Source of the DNA: Bactrocera neohumeralis
Taxonomy: Eukaryota; Arthropoda; Insecta; Diptera; Tephritidae
Direction of reading: 5' to 3'
Assembly (NCBI RefSeq): GCF_024586455.1
Contig: NC_065921.1
Coordinates: 43,236,574 to 43,300,573, forward strand
Length of the DNA stretch: 64,000 nucleotides
In this document: positions 1-12,209 of the stretch, piece by piece
Layout of the letters: each line of letters starts with the position of its first letter
Numbering within the stretch: the first letter of the stretch is position 1
Notes under the pieces: model-generated
Told to the model about the DNA's origin: nothing
The model's input: only the letters and a program-made list of their open reading frames with translations
The model's database searches: none
Program-made: the position numbers and the translations under genes

Positions 1-84
1 CTATATTTATACTATGCAAATATTTCAGGTTTGAGGTTATGTTGAAAAAATGTTAAAATAGCTGAAATTAAACAATTAACAAGA

Positions 85-640
85 AAAAACTTCAATTTCG
101 TTTGCACCAAAGCTATAATACCCTTCACAGTTGCATTTCTAAGGCACTGAAAGGGCATAAAAAAGTCATTATTATGATTTTAACATTGTTTGTATGACAT
201 CTACATATGTATACGCTGTAGTGGTTCGATCCTTATAATTTCTTCGGAGACTGTACCGTTTCTTTGAACAATAATCCAACTTAAATTTCTTGAAGATATC
301 TCGTCAACGACACAAGTTTTCCATACAAGCACTGGATTTGTTCGATAAGTTTGAATGACAGCTATATGCTATATTGATCCGATATGTAGAATTCCTTTGT
401 AGATTGTAACGTTGCTTTGAGCAATGATCCATGATTCCGATTGTTCAGTTTGTATGCTAGCTATATGCTATAATGGTCTGATATGGGCGGTTCCGACTAC
501 TGAGCAGCTCCTTGGGGTGAATAGGCTGTGCAAAAATTCAGATCTATATCTCAGAAACTGAGGGACTAATTCGTGTATTTACAAGCGCACAAGGCTATAT
601 TGCCTCAGCTCGTCACACTGATATTTATGGCATATATATC
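85..640 (-). repeat. Dispersed repeat A, copy 1 (reverse orientation)
   Basis: Read on the minus strand, the segment ends in GAAGGGTATTATAGC followed by a short hairpin, and upstream carries phrases found again at 20.9, 22.0, 24.6 and 29.2 kb: CTATAGCATATAGCTGTCAT, a GAGATATCG phrase, and a CAATCTCCGAAGAA phrase. The body contains two loosely repeated sub-units (about 200-360 and 370-500). No coding potential is seen. It is probably part of a transposable element tail, but I cannot name the element. Confidence 0.6.
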
Positions 641-1179
641 CATATATTAACGGTTTTTTTCGTTTCTTCCTCTTCAGGGCAAACAAATTTTCGAATCGAT
701 AATTCATTAGTTATTTTAAATACATAAATATTATTTTCATTGATCTCTAAATTTGCTTTAACTAGCTTAGCGAATCGAACAAACAAATATAGAGAAAATG
801 TGAAGAGATTACACCACTTTTAAGCGTTAGTACCTGTCTTCGTTTCGCCAAGTGTTAGAGACTAGCTAATCGAACACACTAGATCTTATTACAAATCAAG
901 TCTAAATCTACTTAAATCAATATAGAAACCCCTTATGTTTATTAAAATATTTGACCATGCCATTTTTTACGGATAATTGAGTTTGAGCCATTCACAGCCG
1001 TGAAAAGTTCGCTAAAATCTGCAAAATTTAGCAGCATTGAAGGGTGCGATTATACCACTTTAATGAAGTGTTCATCTACTCTCTTACGCGTACATTTTTT
1101 TGGTAAGAGAGAAGGGATAGCAGAAGTATTGGTACCAATTGGTGCAGGCTAATATAACTGTTGCCGAAACGACAATCTT
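641..1179. other. Non-coding AT-rich stretch, no element recognised
   Basis: No open reading frame or terminal repeat is recognisable. Short phrases such as AATCGAACAAACAAAT (about 774-789) resemble the minisatellite unit that follows, so the tandem array may once have started here. Confidence 0.4.
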
Positions 1180-1430
1180 TGGAGAGTGTTGAATCGAACT
1201 AAGAAATGGTATGGACCAAATTGGTATACGTTGAATCTAATAAACAACTGGTATAAAGCAATTTGATATAATTAAGCGTCTAATGCTAAGAGAATGTTGA
1301 ATCGAACAAACAAATGGTATAAATCAAATTGGTATAATTAACTTCCTAATGCTTAAAAAAAGTTGAATGAAACAAACAACTGGTATAGATAAGCAAATAA
1401 ATTGGCATAATCAAAACTGTAGAGAGGATA
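1180..1430. repeat. Degenerate minisatellite, unit about 66 bp
   Basis: GTTGAATCGAAC-like unit starts are at about 1188, 1230, 1295 and 1362, spaced 42, 65 and 67 bp. Each unit continues with AACAAACAAATGGTAT and an AATTGGTATAAT phrase. Units differ by several substitutions and one is shortened, so the array is old. No coding sense is seen. Confidence 0.6.
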
Positions 1431-1469
1431 GTAAAAGATCACACCAATCCTAAGAGGTATCCACATTGG

Positions 1470-1830
1470 AGCGGGGCGATTTTTTACTACAAGATCGCAT
1501 AAGCGCTTTACAGATCACTCTGAATAACTTTGCTAAGAGACAATGAGTCCAAATTTCTAAGACTGAACAATCGGTTGTATGAAAGATATGAGATATAGTT
1601 GTCCGATCTGGCCAATTCCGACAAATGATCAATAGCATAACAAAATGAACCTTGGTATTAACTTTCATTCGGATAACTCTAAAACTTAAGAAAAATGCTT
1701 TATAATCCCTAAAAAATTTCACCTTAAAAATCGCTGGCTCGCAATCGGTTTTGGATCCATAGTCTCTTAGGCAAAGTTGTGCAGAATGATCCGTAAAACA
1801 TTTCCCGCATACGTGATTTTTTCTTTTTTT
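1470..1830. repeat. Foldback (inverted repeat) element, MITE-like
   Basis: The segment near 1495-1552 (TTTACAGATCA, AACTTTGCTAAGAGACAATG) reappears as its reverse complement at about 1752-1808 (CATAGTCTCTTAGGCAAAGT, ATGATCCGTAAAAC). The arms are roughly 55 bp with several mismatches and the spacer is about 200 bp. The small reading frame over it on the minus strand has no family resemblance. I saw no clear target site duplication. Confidence 0.5.
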
Positions 1831-2649
1831 TCACCCTGTAAGTCGACCCGCTCTAAACCACACAATTGTATTGCATTCAGCGGCATAAGTTTGTTACTGC
1901 GCTGATTTGTAGACTTTTCTTAACCATAATTGCTTGCTTACCAGTTTCATCTAAGCATACATATGTATATTTGGTATATACCATATATGCAAGCACAATT
2001 TACGCACTTGTTCGTGTAGTTAAATGTCATTACATTGAAAATGCAAATTCGTTGTCAAACAGCTGCTCGATTGCACACGCTGAAAAGGCCGATAATAATA
2101 TGTGTTTATGTACTGATGTATAGTTTGTATGAGTGTGTAGAAAATAGACATTCCGCATTTAATGCAAATCTGTGTCAATGTGATACTTTTATTAGTATTA
2201 GTATGTGTGTTTAACTTTTGCATTTTCGCTTTTGCGTTTTCTTAATCTAATTTTCCGTTGCCAAGTGGCTTGCACAGACGCAATAAGTGCAGGAATTTCT
2301 ACTTCTCATTTACTTATTTACTTGCAAATCAGCTGTTGCAAAATGAGCGCAATTATTCAATTATTTTTACTGATTAATGTAAATATTGACACATAATTCA
2401 CAATTATTGTCATTAATAAATGAAAAAAATAATAATTTAATTGATCAAAAATTCAATACATAATTTCCAAATATTTTCCAAGTCCACAAAAAATTTAACG
2501 CTCATACATTAATGGACTTGTATTAACAGATTTTCAAGTAAATGAAGTAAATTATTACATTGATATTAAAAAAGAACTTTAATTACATTTTGTAAAAAAA
2601 ATAGGTCCATTGACAAGACCCCGATTTGACATATAGTTGGCGCTACTTG
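1831..2649. other. Non-coding stretch, no element recognised
   Basis: Simple AT-rich sequence with one short ACATATGTATAT microsatellite (about 1960). The small open frames on both strands have no recognisable domain and low-complexity composition. Confidence 0.4.
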
Positions 2650-3590
2650 AATTAATAATACAGTGAGACCTAACCTTCAACAGGTTATTGTATAAGTTTG
2701 ACAGCTGTCGGCTGATTAGTTTGTGAATTATATCATTTTGAGTGAAGCAAATTTTGTGATTTTAAAAAAAATTAAACGGAATTTCGCATGTTGATAGAAT
2801 ATTTCTTTTTGAGGGGAAAAAATACTGTTAAAGCTAAGGTTTGGATTGACGAACATTATTTTGACTATGTACCAAGGAAATCAACCTTCAAATTCTGGTT
2901 TGCTAAGTTTGAACGCGGCAAAATGAGCACCGAGGACGAAGAAAGCAGTGGACGCCCAAAAGAGGTTGTTACCGACGAAAACATCAAAAAAGTCCACAAA
3001 ATAATTTTGGATGACCCTAGAGTGAAGTTCTTCGAGATAGCAGGCACTCTAAAGATAACAACTGAACATGTACATCATATCATTCACGAATATTTGCTCA
3101 TGAGGAAGCGCTTTGCAAAATGGGTGTCGCACGAGCTGACACTTAACCAAAAAAACTACGCGTTGATAATTCGGAACAATGTTTGGAGATATTTAAGCGT
3201 AATAAACCTGAGTGTTTGCGTCGATATGTGACACGGCGTGAAACATGGCTCCATTCTTTCATTCCGAAGTCCCATCGACAGCTATCGGAGTGAACTGCAT
3301 TCAACGAACCCTCTCCAAAGTGTAGAAAAAAGTAAGCTGGCAAGTTTATGAGGCCTGTGTTCTGTAATGCGCATGGAATAATTTTTATTGATTACCTTGA
3401 AAAAGGAAGGACCATCAACAGCGACTATTACATAGTGTTATTGGACCGTTTGAAGGGCGGAATCGCCGAAAAACGACCACATTTCAAGAAACAAAAAGTG
3501 ATGTTTAATAAAGACACAAAGCATTTTGCCAAAAAATGTATTTTACTAATGGTAGGTTAAGGACTTTTCAATTGATTCAGTATAAAAAAA
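2650..3590 (+). mobile_element. mariner element, mellifera-type, copy 1, internally deleted
   Basis: The 5' non-coding region (CCTAACCTTCAACAGGT, then ATATCATTTTGAGTGAAGCAA) matches the reverse complement of the copy at 5.58-6.75 kb. The 3' end has GGTAGGTTAAGGACTTTTCA, again matching that copy. The exact termini cannot be fixed by eye. The element is about 940 bp against roughly 1.25-1.3 kb for an intact mariner, consistent with the deletion seen in the transposase. Confidence 0.75.
2788..3560 (+). pseudogene. mariner transposase (mellifera-type), broken
   Basis: The first 147-residue frame carries the N-terminal helix-turn-helix region (FFLRGKNTVKAKVWID, then SSGRPKEVVTDENIKK) and the second recognition helix ending near HHIIHEYL, as in DD34D mariner transposases. 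A frame change near 3190-3230 leads to a poor version of the first catalytic block, in which the DETW tetrad is still visible. A third frame from 3348 has the diagnostic IIFIDYLEKGRTINSDYY block. The sequence then jumps from the second aspartate region (FNKD) to the 3' end, so the third catalytic aspartate and the C-terminus are deleted. It cannot make an active enzyme. It would have cut and joined DNA at TA sites. Confidence 0.85.
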
Positions 3591-3599
3591 TTCAATTTG

Positions 3600-5499
3600 C
3601 ATCGGAGCTGCCGGGCGCCTTATATCCAAAAACCTACCCATGACTATTGCACGGGTCTTACTCATGTATAGATGTAAATACATTTATGTACATATATGTC
3701 TCTGTATAAACTCTCAATGAAATCAAAATACACAGAACTCAGGCAGTTCGAAATTGTCGAAATAAACTCAAATTGTACTCGTGAGCACGAAGCATTTTAA
3801 ATATAACATACATTTACATACACAATTTGATTGAAGTGCCCAAAAGTTATTATTTTTTTCAGGAAGTAAACTTTATCTTGCTTTTTCCTTTCCCGCCTTT
3901 GTAGTTTAGCAATAAATTTGTTCCGACTATATGGTGTGTATGTATGAGTGTAATGAAAAAAACTTTCCACGTGTCAAAAATTGGCGAATGACTGACAATT
4001 GCTCTTCTGCTGCTGTTGCTAATGACTCTTAACGTTCTTTATGATTTATATTGTCATTGTCTTTGTTATTGCTTTTGTTTATTGCGCGTTTTACTACATG
4101 CAATTGTTGTTGTAGGCGGCCATGTGCATGTTGCATTTAATTAGAGTTTGCCTAACAATGGGCAATTCAATTTCAGCGGCACCCAGTGCGCACCTTTCAA
4201 CTGCAGCAGCAGAAATAAAAGCAACAACAACAACATAGAAACATACGAGCGAAACACGCCTTCATGAATGTTGCCAAACAGCCAGTAGCGTGTGCATATA
4301 CATACATACATACATACAAATGTATATACACATACATGTATGTGTGTGTATTCGTTTATAAATATGCCGAGCTCACACCCAAGCACCAGCCTTCGATTGC
4401 CGCCCACTGTCTGTGCTTGAGCAAATGACTCGTGGCGTTGCGCATTAATTTCAACTCAGCTGTCTAACGATTATCTATGCATATATTTAGTATATACAAG
4501 TATATGCAAATGTTTATTTTGGTTTTTCTTAAATTTTTTAATGTTTTTTTTTTAATTTTTATTTTATTTTTTTTTATTTTATTTTTTTCTTTATTTTACT
4601 TTTTTCCAACCATTAGTAGCAGTTCTATATTCTCTACACTACTCATTTATGAACAAAAATTTCTAACCAGTTTCACTTACTACATTTTACTACTTCTCCA
4701 CTTCTTTCTCTTCACCTCTTCTTCTTCTACCAATTTCCATTACAGATTACGATTGCGTTACAATAAAATCACTAATTTATGTTAATGAAATGCAAAAGTA
4801 AAAAAAAACTCATCATCGAATCACTACAACAACAATAATATAATCTATATAAACATTGTTGTTGCCTCATCGCTTTGCACTTTGTACTTTTTGTAATTTT
4901 TTCAACAACAACAACAACAATATCGTCTACAACCGACGGCTGCAACGCAAATGTTCACAATGCGCCCGTAATTACAGCTCAGATTGCTGATTGTTACATA
5001 AATATGCAGTTGTAATCAATGTAGATATCTTTTTAAATCCTATTGAATAATTCATTGCATTACTAAATGAAAAAAAGCATATAGGTGAACTCATGAAAAT
5101 TAATATAATAAAATATAACAATGAATTTCTATTCATTTGCATGCAAACATCAGAAAAACGTGTGTGCCTAGGCAACCTTGATCAGCTGATGCAAACAGCT
5201 GATACAAAATAGTTCAATTCCGACATATTTTTCCAGCGGCTGAGATGCTATCATTATGTATTTATATATTTGGTTGGGAAAAGTATAAAAATGCAGATTT
5301 TTGTAAATACAAATATGGTAATGAGGAAACCTCGAATATACGTACATAGGTATGTATAACAGCAAACTTATTAGTCGAACTATATAAATGTGATTCAATA
5401 GATATCAAATTGATTTTCTCTTCGTAACAGTTTTATTAAATTGAATTATTTATTATACCGTAAGCAGATATTGATCATTGTTATTGCTATTTATTTGTC
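3600..5499. other. Non-coding stretch with simple repeats
   Basis: Contains CAG/CAA-rich sequence at about 4202-4235, ACAT microsatellite at 4296-4345, a T-rich tract of about 90 bp at 4535-4610 and (CAA)n near 4903-4920. The open frames here come from these low-complexity tracts. No conserved domain or splice-bounded exon is recognisable. Confidence 0.5.
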
Positions 5500-5575
5500 G
5501 AAACCAATATATCCATACAAACTAAACGATCAAAATCAAGTACTTGTAAGGAAAATTATTTTTATTTGAAGAAAA
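5500..5575 (+). repeat. Dispersed repeat A, fragment
   Basis: CATACAAACTAAACGATCAA followed by AATCAAGTACTTGTAAGGAA matches the phrase seen in the repeats at 20.9 and 22.3 kb. It abuts the 3' end of the mariner at 5.58 kb, which may have inserted into it. Confidence 0.5.
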
Positions 5576-5579
5576 TGTG

Positions 5580-6745
5580 GCAACGTTAATTTTTTTCCAA
5601 GCCAAATTCGCAATGTCCGACGAATTATTTAGATCGGTTATAACAAGTCAACAGAAAAGTTCCAGACCTACCATAGTAAAACACATGTTTTTGGGTTTAC
5701 TTCCATTCAAGGGTGATTTACTGATTATGAGGACCCTCCAACTTTCAGATACCATTTTAGTAGTATGATTTGTCCTTTGCTTCAAAATAGGCCTCAGTTT
5801 CGGCGCTTCATTCGACGAATATTTCTTCCAAGCGAGCAATCTTTTGAGATCTGAGGACAGAAAGTAGTCACTGGGAACCAGATCTGAAGAAGTGCGGAAG
5901 TTATTCGAAGTCCAATTCATGGATTTTTGCCTTCGTCTTCACTAAAACAGCACGTTCTTTTTCTTCAAATGCGGCCATTTTTTGGCGATTTCATCCTTCA
6001 AACTGTCCAGTAACGCTATATAATAGACGTTGTTGATGGTCCTTCCTTTTTCAAGGTAATCAATAACAATTACTTTATGCGCATCTCAAAATACAGATGC
6101 CATAAATTTGCAAGCGGACTGTTGCGTTTTTCCACTTTTGGTGCGGGTTCATCGTATGCAGTCCACTTAGATGACTGTCGATTGGAATTCGGAGTGAAAT
6201 GAACGAGTCATGTTTCATCCATTGTCACAAAGCGACGAAAAAACTCAGGTTTATTACGCTTGAACATCTCCAAACACTGCTCCACATCGTCAACTCGTCG
6301 TTGTTTTTGGTCAAAAGTAAGCAACCACTTTGCACCGAGCTTTCTTATACTCAGATATTCGTGTATGATATGATGTACACGATCAGTTGATAACTTTAGC
6401 GTGCCTGCTATCTCGAAGAACTTCACTTTACGGTCATGCGAAATTATTTTGTGGCCTTTTTTTGATGTTTTCATCGGTAGCTACCTCCTTTAAGCGGCCA
6501 CTGCGTTCCCCGTCTTCGGTGCTTCTAAAGTTAGCATACGAATCCTTGATGGTCAAGCCAAGTTTTTGTTTCAACTGTATTTTGTCCCTTCAAAAGCAAT
6601 ATTTTATCAACTCGCGAAAATCCTTTTTACTCATTTTTTCACAATAACAAAAGTTGCTTCACTCAAAATGATATAATTGACAAACTAATGATCCGACAAC
6701 TGTCAAATTTATACCAGCACCTTTTGAAGGTTAGGGCTAAATAAA
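5580..6745 (-). mobile_element. mariner element, mellifera-type, copy 2
   Basis: Reverse-oriented relative of the element at 2.65-3.59 kb. Its 5' region (minus strand, from about 6745) shares CCTAACCTTCAA, TTTGACAG and ATATCATTTTGAGTGAAGCAA. Its 3' end near 5640 shares GGTAGGTCTGGAACTTTTCT. The length is close to that of an intact mariner. The two copies face each other about 2 kb apart. Confidence 0.75.
5640..6634 (-). pseudogene. mariner transposase (mellifera-type), broken
   Basis: Starting from the ATG at 6634 (FRELIKYCF-like N-terminus), an early in-frame TGA and frame changes break the coding region. The best-preserved part, 6474-6208, runs from the linker (MKTSKKGHKIISHDRKVKFFEIAGTL) to TMDET, which holds the first catalytic aspartate. 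The second aspartate block is degraded to a SEDEGKNP-like sequence and the middle is shortened. The third aspartate survives in LVPSDYFLSSDLKRLL (about 5870). The C-terminus reads only after another frame shift. It is more complete than the 2.8-kb copy but inactive. Confidence 0.85.
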
Positions 6746-6749
6746 AATC

Positions 6750-9355
6750 GTATGGATTTAATTCTAGTAACACCATCTATGCGTCAGGCCGGGAACAAAC
6801 GGACCGCTCAAAATCTAGTGCTTGCGTGGAAAAATTTCTATTTGTGAAGGGTATGAATGATAGTTTGGCTTTAATATATTTTTTTCCCCTATATTGGTGT
6901 AGACACCGTGGTTATAGCCTAGTTTACAATACATCGCACCAGTCTTTCAAATATTATATATTTACTTAACCGAGTAATGTCCCTTTCACCGAGCATTTCT
7001 CCCACTCAAAACAACCGAGTTTTAATCAAATCGTAAGCCTTAACAGAGATCGATTGCAACGCAGGTTGCCTGAGTGTCTGCCATGCGCGTGTAATCTTAT
7101 CAATAATATTGACAAAGTGAGCACACAACAACAACTTTTGTGACATTGCCACGCTGATTATTATATAACTTTGCAAATAAACAAAGTGCAAACGAACAAT
7201 AAATAAATAAAGTATACTGGGATCAATGAAATAACGTTGAAATTGGTGAAATTGCTGCCAACATTTGAATTTCACAAACATACACACAACTTTAGGTTCA
7301 TAAATTAGTCAGTATTTGCGCCGTCATCGGAGCAATGAACAGGTGATATGCCTGTCGCTTGTCACGAATGCACATTTATTGGCAGAATGTAGAAGCTTCT
7401 ATATCCACCCATATATAAATATGTGTGTGAGTACTAATTCGAGTGAAGCATTTATGACTCAAGCATTTTCATAATACACTCAGAAATTAGAAGTTATCAT
7501 GTAAGTGATGTTGAGTGGTTTCAGCTTGTGGAAAAAAGGTATAAATAATTTATAAGTTCTGCTATTTACACACGTACTTAGGAAACTTAGTAAACTACTG
7601 ATAATAGTTGTTCTGTGAATAGATGGATGCTTAGCTAATGCTCGTGTCCGTCTTGTTGATTTGAAGCGCTCAGAATATACATAAGTGGAAGGTCAGCTGA
7701 CTGCGTTACGTTAGACATAAATCACTTGCGAAAAAGTGTTCGGTAATATTGCGAGTTATATGTTAAACTAGTCACGTGAGAGAGTAAACAAATAATGCAA
7801 TCGAAGTAGAGTGCGCTAAAGTGAAATAGATAGTTTCAAGTTTGAGACCGGGAACCACTGCTAACTTTACATTAGATAAGAAATATTTATTAATATACTA
7901 AAATAGGTCAATAGGATTTTGGTCACGATATTTTTAAGCATTTTAAACCGATAAACAGTGGTCAGATAGCGACATTAATCTATTATGTAATAATTTTGAG
8001 GTTAATTTGGTGAGCGTGCTTATCAAATTTGCCATTTTTGGAACTAAACAAATGCTGACCACTGCTTTTTGGGGTTTTTCTGTATAACAGATAAAGGAAT
8101 ACAGTTGCCTACCTTTGGGCGCGCTAGCGGTTTAGGAAAATGTCCAAAAATATAGTCTAAGGCAAGTGTCATGAGTTAAGTGAGAATAAAGTTATTTTTT
8201 AACGAAAATATACATATGTATGTATGTATATATAAAGCGAAAACAAGTTGATCACTTCGGCTAGGCTCAATTTGAGCTAAATTTTTCGGAAATGAAGCTG
8301 ATCTATATTTACATAAAAAATATATTTTATGGATTGAACATGATAGCGTTCTATGCTTGATTATCGTTTGTCAAATAAGTTAAAATTTGCATTAGACGAA
8401 GTCTCATAGGGAGAATATACAAAAATGTGTTGCATACATTTCGGCGTACTTAAATGATAATGTCAGAAAGGTAAAGTTTTGTAAATAATATATTGTCTTC
8501 AATAAAAGGTTTGCAAAATATTGATTAAATTTTAAGAAAAAGTATATTTTTTATTGACAATTGCTCAGTTAAAGCATATAAAGCAGACCATAACTGGTTC
8601 ATTTACTACATAATATTATACCAACATGTTTATATTGGGCATAATTATGCGTACAGCCATATACGTACTACATACACGCCTATTTTCGATGCTAATAAAT
8701 GAGTATGCATGCAAATGTGACAACAATGCAAGGCGCTTACAAATATGGGTCTTGTCGGCAACGAGTATTCAATGTAAATTTCTATTTCTAAATTGAGTAA
8801 CTCCGCCACACCCCAGCAGGTTTCGTTATCATTCATTAAAGCGACATTAGTTATCTCACGTTTTTTCCATTTCTTTCTTTCCTCAACAAAGTGACAAACT
8901 GCGCAACACGCCGAGCGGCAGCAAATGCGTTTTGATCGAAGTAGAAACATTAATAAATATGATACGCAAATTATTGCATTATATATAAAACGCGTATATA
9001 TGTGTGGGTATGTGTGAATAGCTGTGGTATAGAAAAGCTTGGGCATTAAAGAAACGCATATATAATCACTACTGGTTGGCTTTTAAAGTGCAAACAAAGA
9101 AAGAAAAAGTAATGTTGATATATAAAGTGAAAGGCACATAGAGGCAGAAGTCAGTGAGAAGTATTGATTAAAAACATACACAGTGACTCACAGAAGTATT
9201 TTGCATAATCCTTACCATTCCTTTTATTAAAATTTTCAGTGGTTAAAGTAGGCGCTAGAATTTATTTAAATGCGTATGCTTATTTATCCAAATTTTCAAC
9301 ATTTGAAATGGCTAAATGTAAAGAATTAACTCCTACTCAATCTTCATAATGAAGG
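6750..9355. other. Non-coding stretch, no gene recognised
   Basis: AT-rich, with a short ACATATGTATGTATGT microsatellite near 8213-8230. A 10-bp inverted repeat CAGTGGTCAG (7956-7965) / CTGACCACTG (8055-8064) bounds a 109-bp segment but has no flanking duplication. The 133-residue frame at 8645-9046 minus has no recognisable domain. Confidence 0.45.
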
Positions 9356-9359
9356 TAAG

Positions 9360-10090
9360 TCCACAAAATATAAATCCCAACTATATAAATTGTGGTAAAA
9401 CAGTTCGAAGAACGCGGTAACCTAGAAAACGCAGGCCGTAGTGGACGACCAAAGTTACTGACAGTAAGGGAAAAGTGTAAAATATTACAGGAAAATCGTG
9501 AAAATCCACATGTATCAGCCCCAAAAATTAACGACGAACTTAGAGCAGCGTTTCGCACCAAAATGTCGGATGAAACAGTGCGGAAAGTATATAGAAAGAA
9601 CAATACACACGGCCATGCTGCAAGCAAAAAAACCACTTATATCGGTTATAAATAAATAAAAGAGATTATCGTTCGCTAATACCTATAAAATTAAAAGTTT
9701 TGACTTTTGGAAAACTGCAATATACATATAGTGACGAAAGCAAATATAACATTTTTGGATCGGATGATAGTCGTATGGTCTGGCTAAAACCAAATTAAGC
9801 AACTGTTAAGCACGACAGCTCAGGGAGTCAGGAATCTCATTTTTATAGACGGGACAATGGATAAGCATCTTTATTTATCCATTCTCAAGGAAAATTTACA
9901 TTCCAGTGCTGAAAAAATAGGCATGTCGAAAAAATAGTTTAATTCAAGACGACAATGATCCGAAACATACAGCACACCACGTTAAAATGTGGTTTCCCTT
10001 CAACGCAAAACATCTGCCAACACCGCCACAAAGTCTCGACATTAATACAATTGAAAACCATTGGACCTAGCCTCGACATCCAACTCAGAA
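9360..10090 (+). pseudogene. Tc1-like transposase, decayed
   Basis: The frame at 9392-9655 carries the DNA-binding region (VKQFEERGNLENAGRSGRPK, then ENPHVSAPKINDEL), typical of the second helix-turn-helix of Tc1/Bari-type transposases. Downstream in other frames are YSDESKYNIFGSDDSRMVW (first catalytic aspartate, about 9735), QDDNDPKHTAHHVK (second aspartate, about 9950) and SLDINTIENHW (catalytic glutamate, about 10045). The order and spacing fit a DD34E enzyme. Several stops and frameshifts break it. The terminal inverted repeats are not recognisable, and the 3' end runs into a retrotransposon fragment. Confidence 0.85.
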
Positions 10091-10094
10091 TAAC

Positions 10095-10590
10095 TCTTGC
10101 CAACAGCTGCTACTTCGGACTGAGTAGGCAATTGAGAAGTAAAGTCCTCTCTCGACGAACAAAGACCAAACTTTGCCAGTCACTCATCATACCCGTCCTA
10201 CTATATAGAGCAGAGGCATGGATGATGACAACATCTGATGAGTTTTCGAGAGAAAGGTTCTGCGGAAGATTTATGGTCCTTTGCGCACTGCCAACAGCGA
10301 ATACCGCAGTCGATGTAACGATGAACTGTACGAGATATACGACGACATGGACATAGTTCAGCGAATTAAAAGACAGCGGCTATACTAGCTAGGTCATGTC
10401 GTCCGAATGGATGAAAACACTCCAGCTTCGACGCAGTGCCCACCGCGAGAAGTAGCGGAAGAGGAAAATCTTCACTCTGTTGGTAAGACCAGGTGGAGAA
10501 GGACCTGGCTACACTTGGACTCTCCAATTGGCGCCAAAGAGCGAAAAGGAAGAACAATTGGCGCGCTGTTGTAAACTTGGTAAGCGAAGG
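10095..10590 (+). pseudogene. Non-LTR retrotransposon, C-terminal end of reverse transcriptase ORF
   Basis: In successive frames the sequence reads NSCYFGLSRQLRSKVLSRRT, then LCQSLIIPVLLYRAEAWMMT, then DMDIVQRIKRQRL, GHVVRMDENTPA and finally MEKDLATLGLSNWRQRAK with NNWRAVV. This matches the conserved region after the polymerase domain in many insect LINE ORF2 proteins. Polymerase motifs and the endonuclease are missing, so this is a 3' fragment with at least two frameshifts. I cannot assign the clade with confidence; RTE-like is one possibility. Confidence 0.75.
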
Positions 10591-10599
10591 AAGAAGAAA

Positions 10600-11405
10600 G
10601 AAAGATTTTGTATTTACACATTTAATAACGGTTTGTAACAAGATGCTTTTAAGGGGACAGACCAGCCAAGCTTAAAAAATAATACTTTTCCACTTGAAAT
10701 TTTAAGAATTTTTATACACACAAATGCAGGTCGGATTTGAGGGCTATAGTCTGGATAAACTCATATTATATGAGAAAGAAGAAATAAAAAAATCGTTTTA
10801 AAAACTTTCTCATTAAACTGAAAGTTCTTCGAGCATTTTTTTATTAGTTTTTAATATTGCACCTCTTCGCTAGAAATTCTTAAAAACACACCCATTTTTG
10901 CATTGTGCAGCCATTCAAGGAAAATTCTAAATTAAACACACTTAATATCACTTTCCTTCGCCTTGCCGTATTGATAATGCCATAAGGACACGCCCTTGAT
11001 AGCACGGCCAAGTAACTATGCCGTCAGCACGCTCGGGCCCCGCTACACTCTTCGCGAGCAAACATACAGCAGCAAAGAGCCTAGCTGAAGGATTTGCACG
11101 CGCCAAATGCAATGACCTTGAGCTGTGTACATTTTCGCTCTGCCGCTTCGCCACCCCACCGCTTTACAGTTATTTGTAGAAAAATGCATAGCAATGCATG
11201 CATTGTTGTTGTGGCCCATTGTGCGCACCTTGCATTTTTAGGGCGCATGTTTTATTATCGACTTTTATTGTTCGTTACACAGCAGCAATTTGCATTGCCA
11301 CAGTGGAGATAGCGAAAACAAATATAAAAAATAATAATGAAAACACAAGTATGAAAAAAGAAAATAAGGAAAAAGTGAAAATATGTGGAAATGTGTGATT
11401 GTAAA
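10600..11405. other. Non-coding stretch, possible end of a TTAAGGGG element
   Basis: TTTTAAGGGGACAGACCAGCC at about 10648 begins like the left end of the TTAA-flanked element at 20.3 kb, but no matching right end was found. The region 10990-11170 is less AT-rich than its surroundings. No reading frame with family resemblance is seen. Confidence 0.35.
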
Positions 11406-11409
11406 AAAA

Positions 11410-11630
11410 TACGAGGGTTGCCTTTTATATTTTGCGATTTGGCAACACTATTGTAGCAATCTGGTAACTCACTTGTGAGTAAAGTTTGACTTTTTTGATG
11501 GTATACATACTCAGAACGTTTTGACATACAAACGCTATTTGTGTTGTTTACAGTAACTTAAAATATTCTGCTCATTTTCGCGCGATTATTTTTTACAACT
11601 TTCGATATGGATTAACTCAGCAAATAGGAA
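11410..11630 (+). mobile_element. mariner element, 5' end only (family shared with 44.4 and 46.7 kb)
   Basis: Begins TACGAGGGTTGCCTTTTATA, preceded by AA. It shares TTGTGTTGTTTACAGTAACT and CGCGATTATTTTTTACAACT with the elements at 43.74-44.48 kb and 46.65-47.78 kb. The homology includes the start of the transposase (IIFYNFR-like) and then stops at a poly-A run near 11630, so almost the entire gene is missing. Confidence 0.75.
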
Positions 11631-11634
11631 AAAA

Positions 11635-12200
11635 AAATCCGGATATGCCTTGTTGCTTTAGATACATTTTCATATTCCAACGAGTATTTTTTAGCGGATG
11701 ACTAACAAGAGAACGAATATATGGTTGTAAGTATGACCACTCGATAAAATTAATAATAAAAAGTATGTATAAAATAATGATGGCCTATTTCCGCCAATGA
11801 TGCACGCTCAGTTGTTGCACTCATCGATTGTAATCTTGCTTGTGTCAATATCTTACATATGTATGTATATCTTTGAACTTTGTCACAACTTTGCCCTTGA
11901 ATAATAGATAAGAGCTGCTATAATTCAAATTGATTAAATAATATTAACAATTTTAATTAGAAAGTGTGATGAAATTTTATCGAAGTGCAACGTAATTAAA
12001 AAGAACCTAAAGGCGTATCCCACAACTATGGTAAATATGAAAACGGTAATACGAAAGAGAAAATTAATGAATAAAGATATAAGTAGATTTATATAGACAT
12101 ATCTATATGCTTATGCCTAGGCTTCGAGAAATAATGAGCTAGCGGATGGACGGCACGATTTGAAATTTTCATTTTGTCAATGGCAACTGTTATCGCGTCA
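11635..12200. other. Non-coding stretch, no element recognised
   Basis: AT-rich, with one short ACATATGTATGTATAT microsatellite (about 11856). It may contain undetected remains of either neighbouring transposon. Confidence 0.35.
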
Positions 12201-12209
12201 TGATACCGG

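Noticed and set aside
7956..8064. 109-bp MITE bounded by CAGTGGTCAG and CTGACCACTG
   Set aside because: No flanking duplication of 2, 3 or 8 bp and no second copy in the window; a 10-bp inverted repeat alone is weak evidence.
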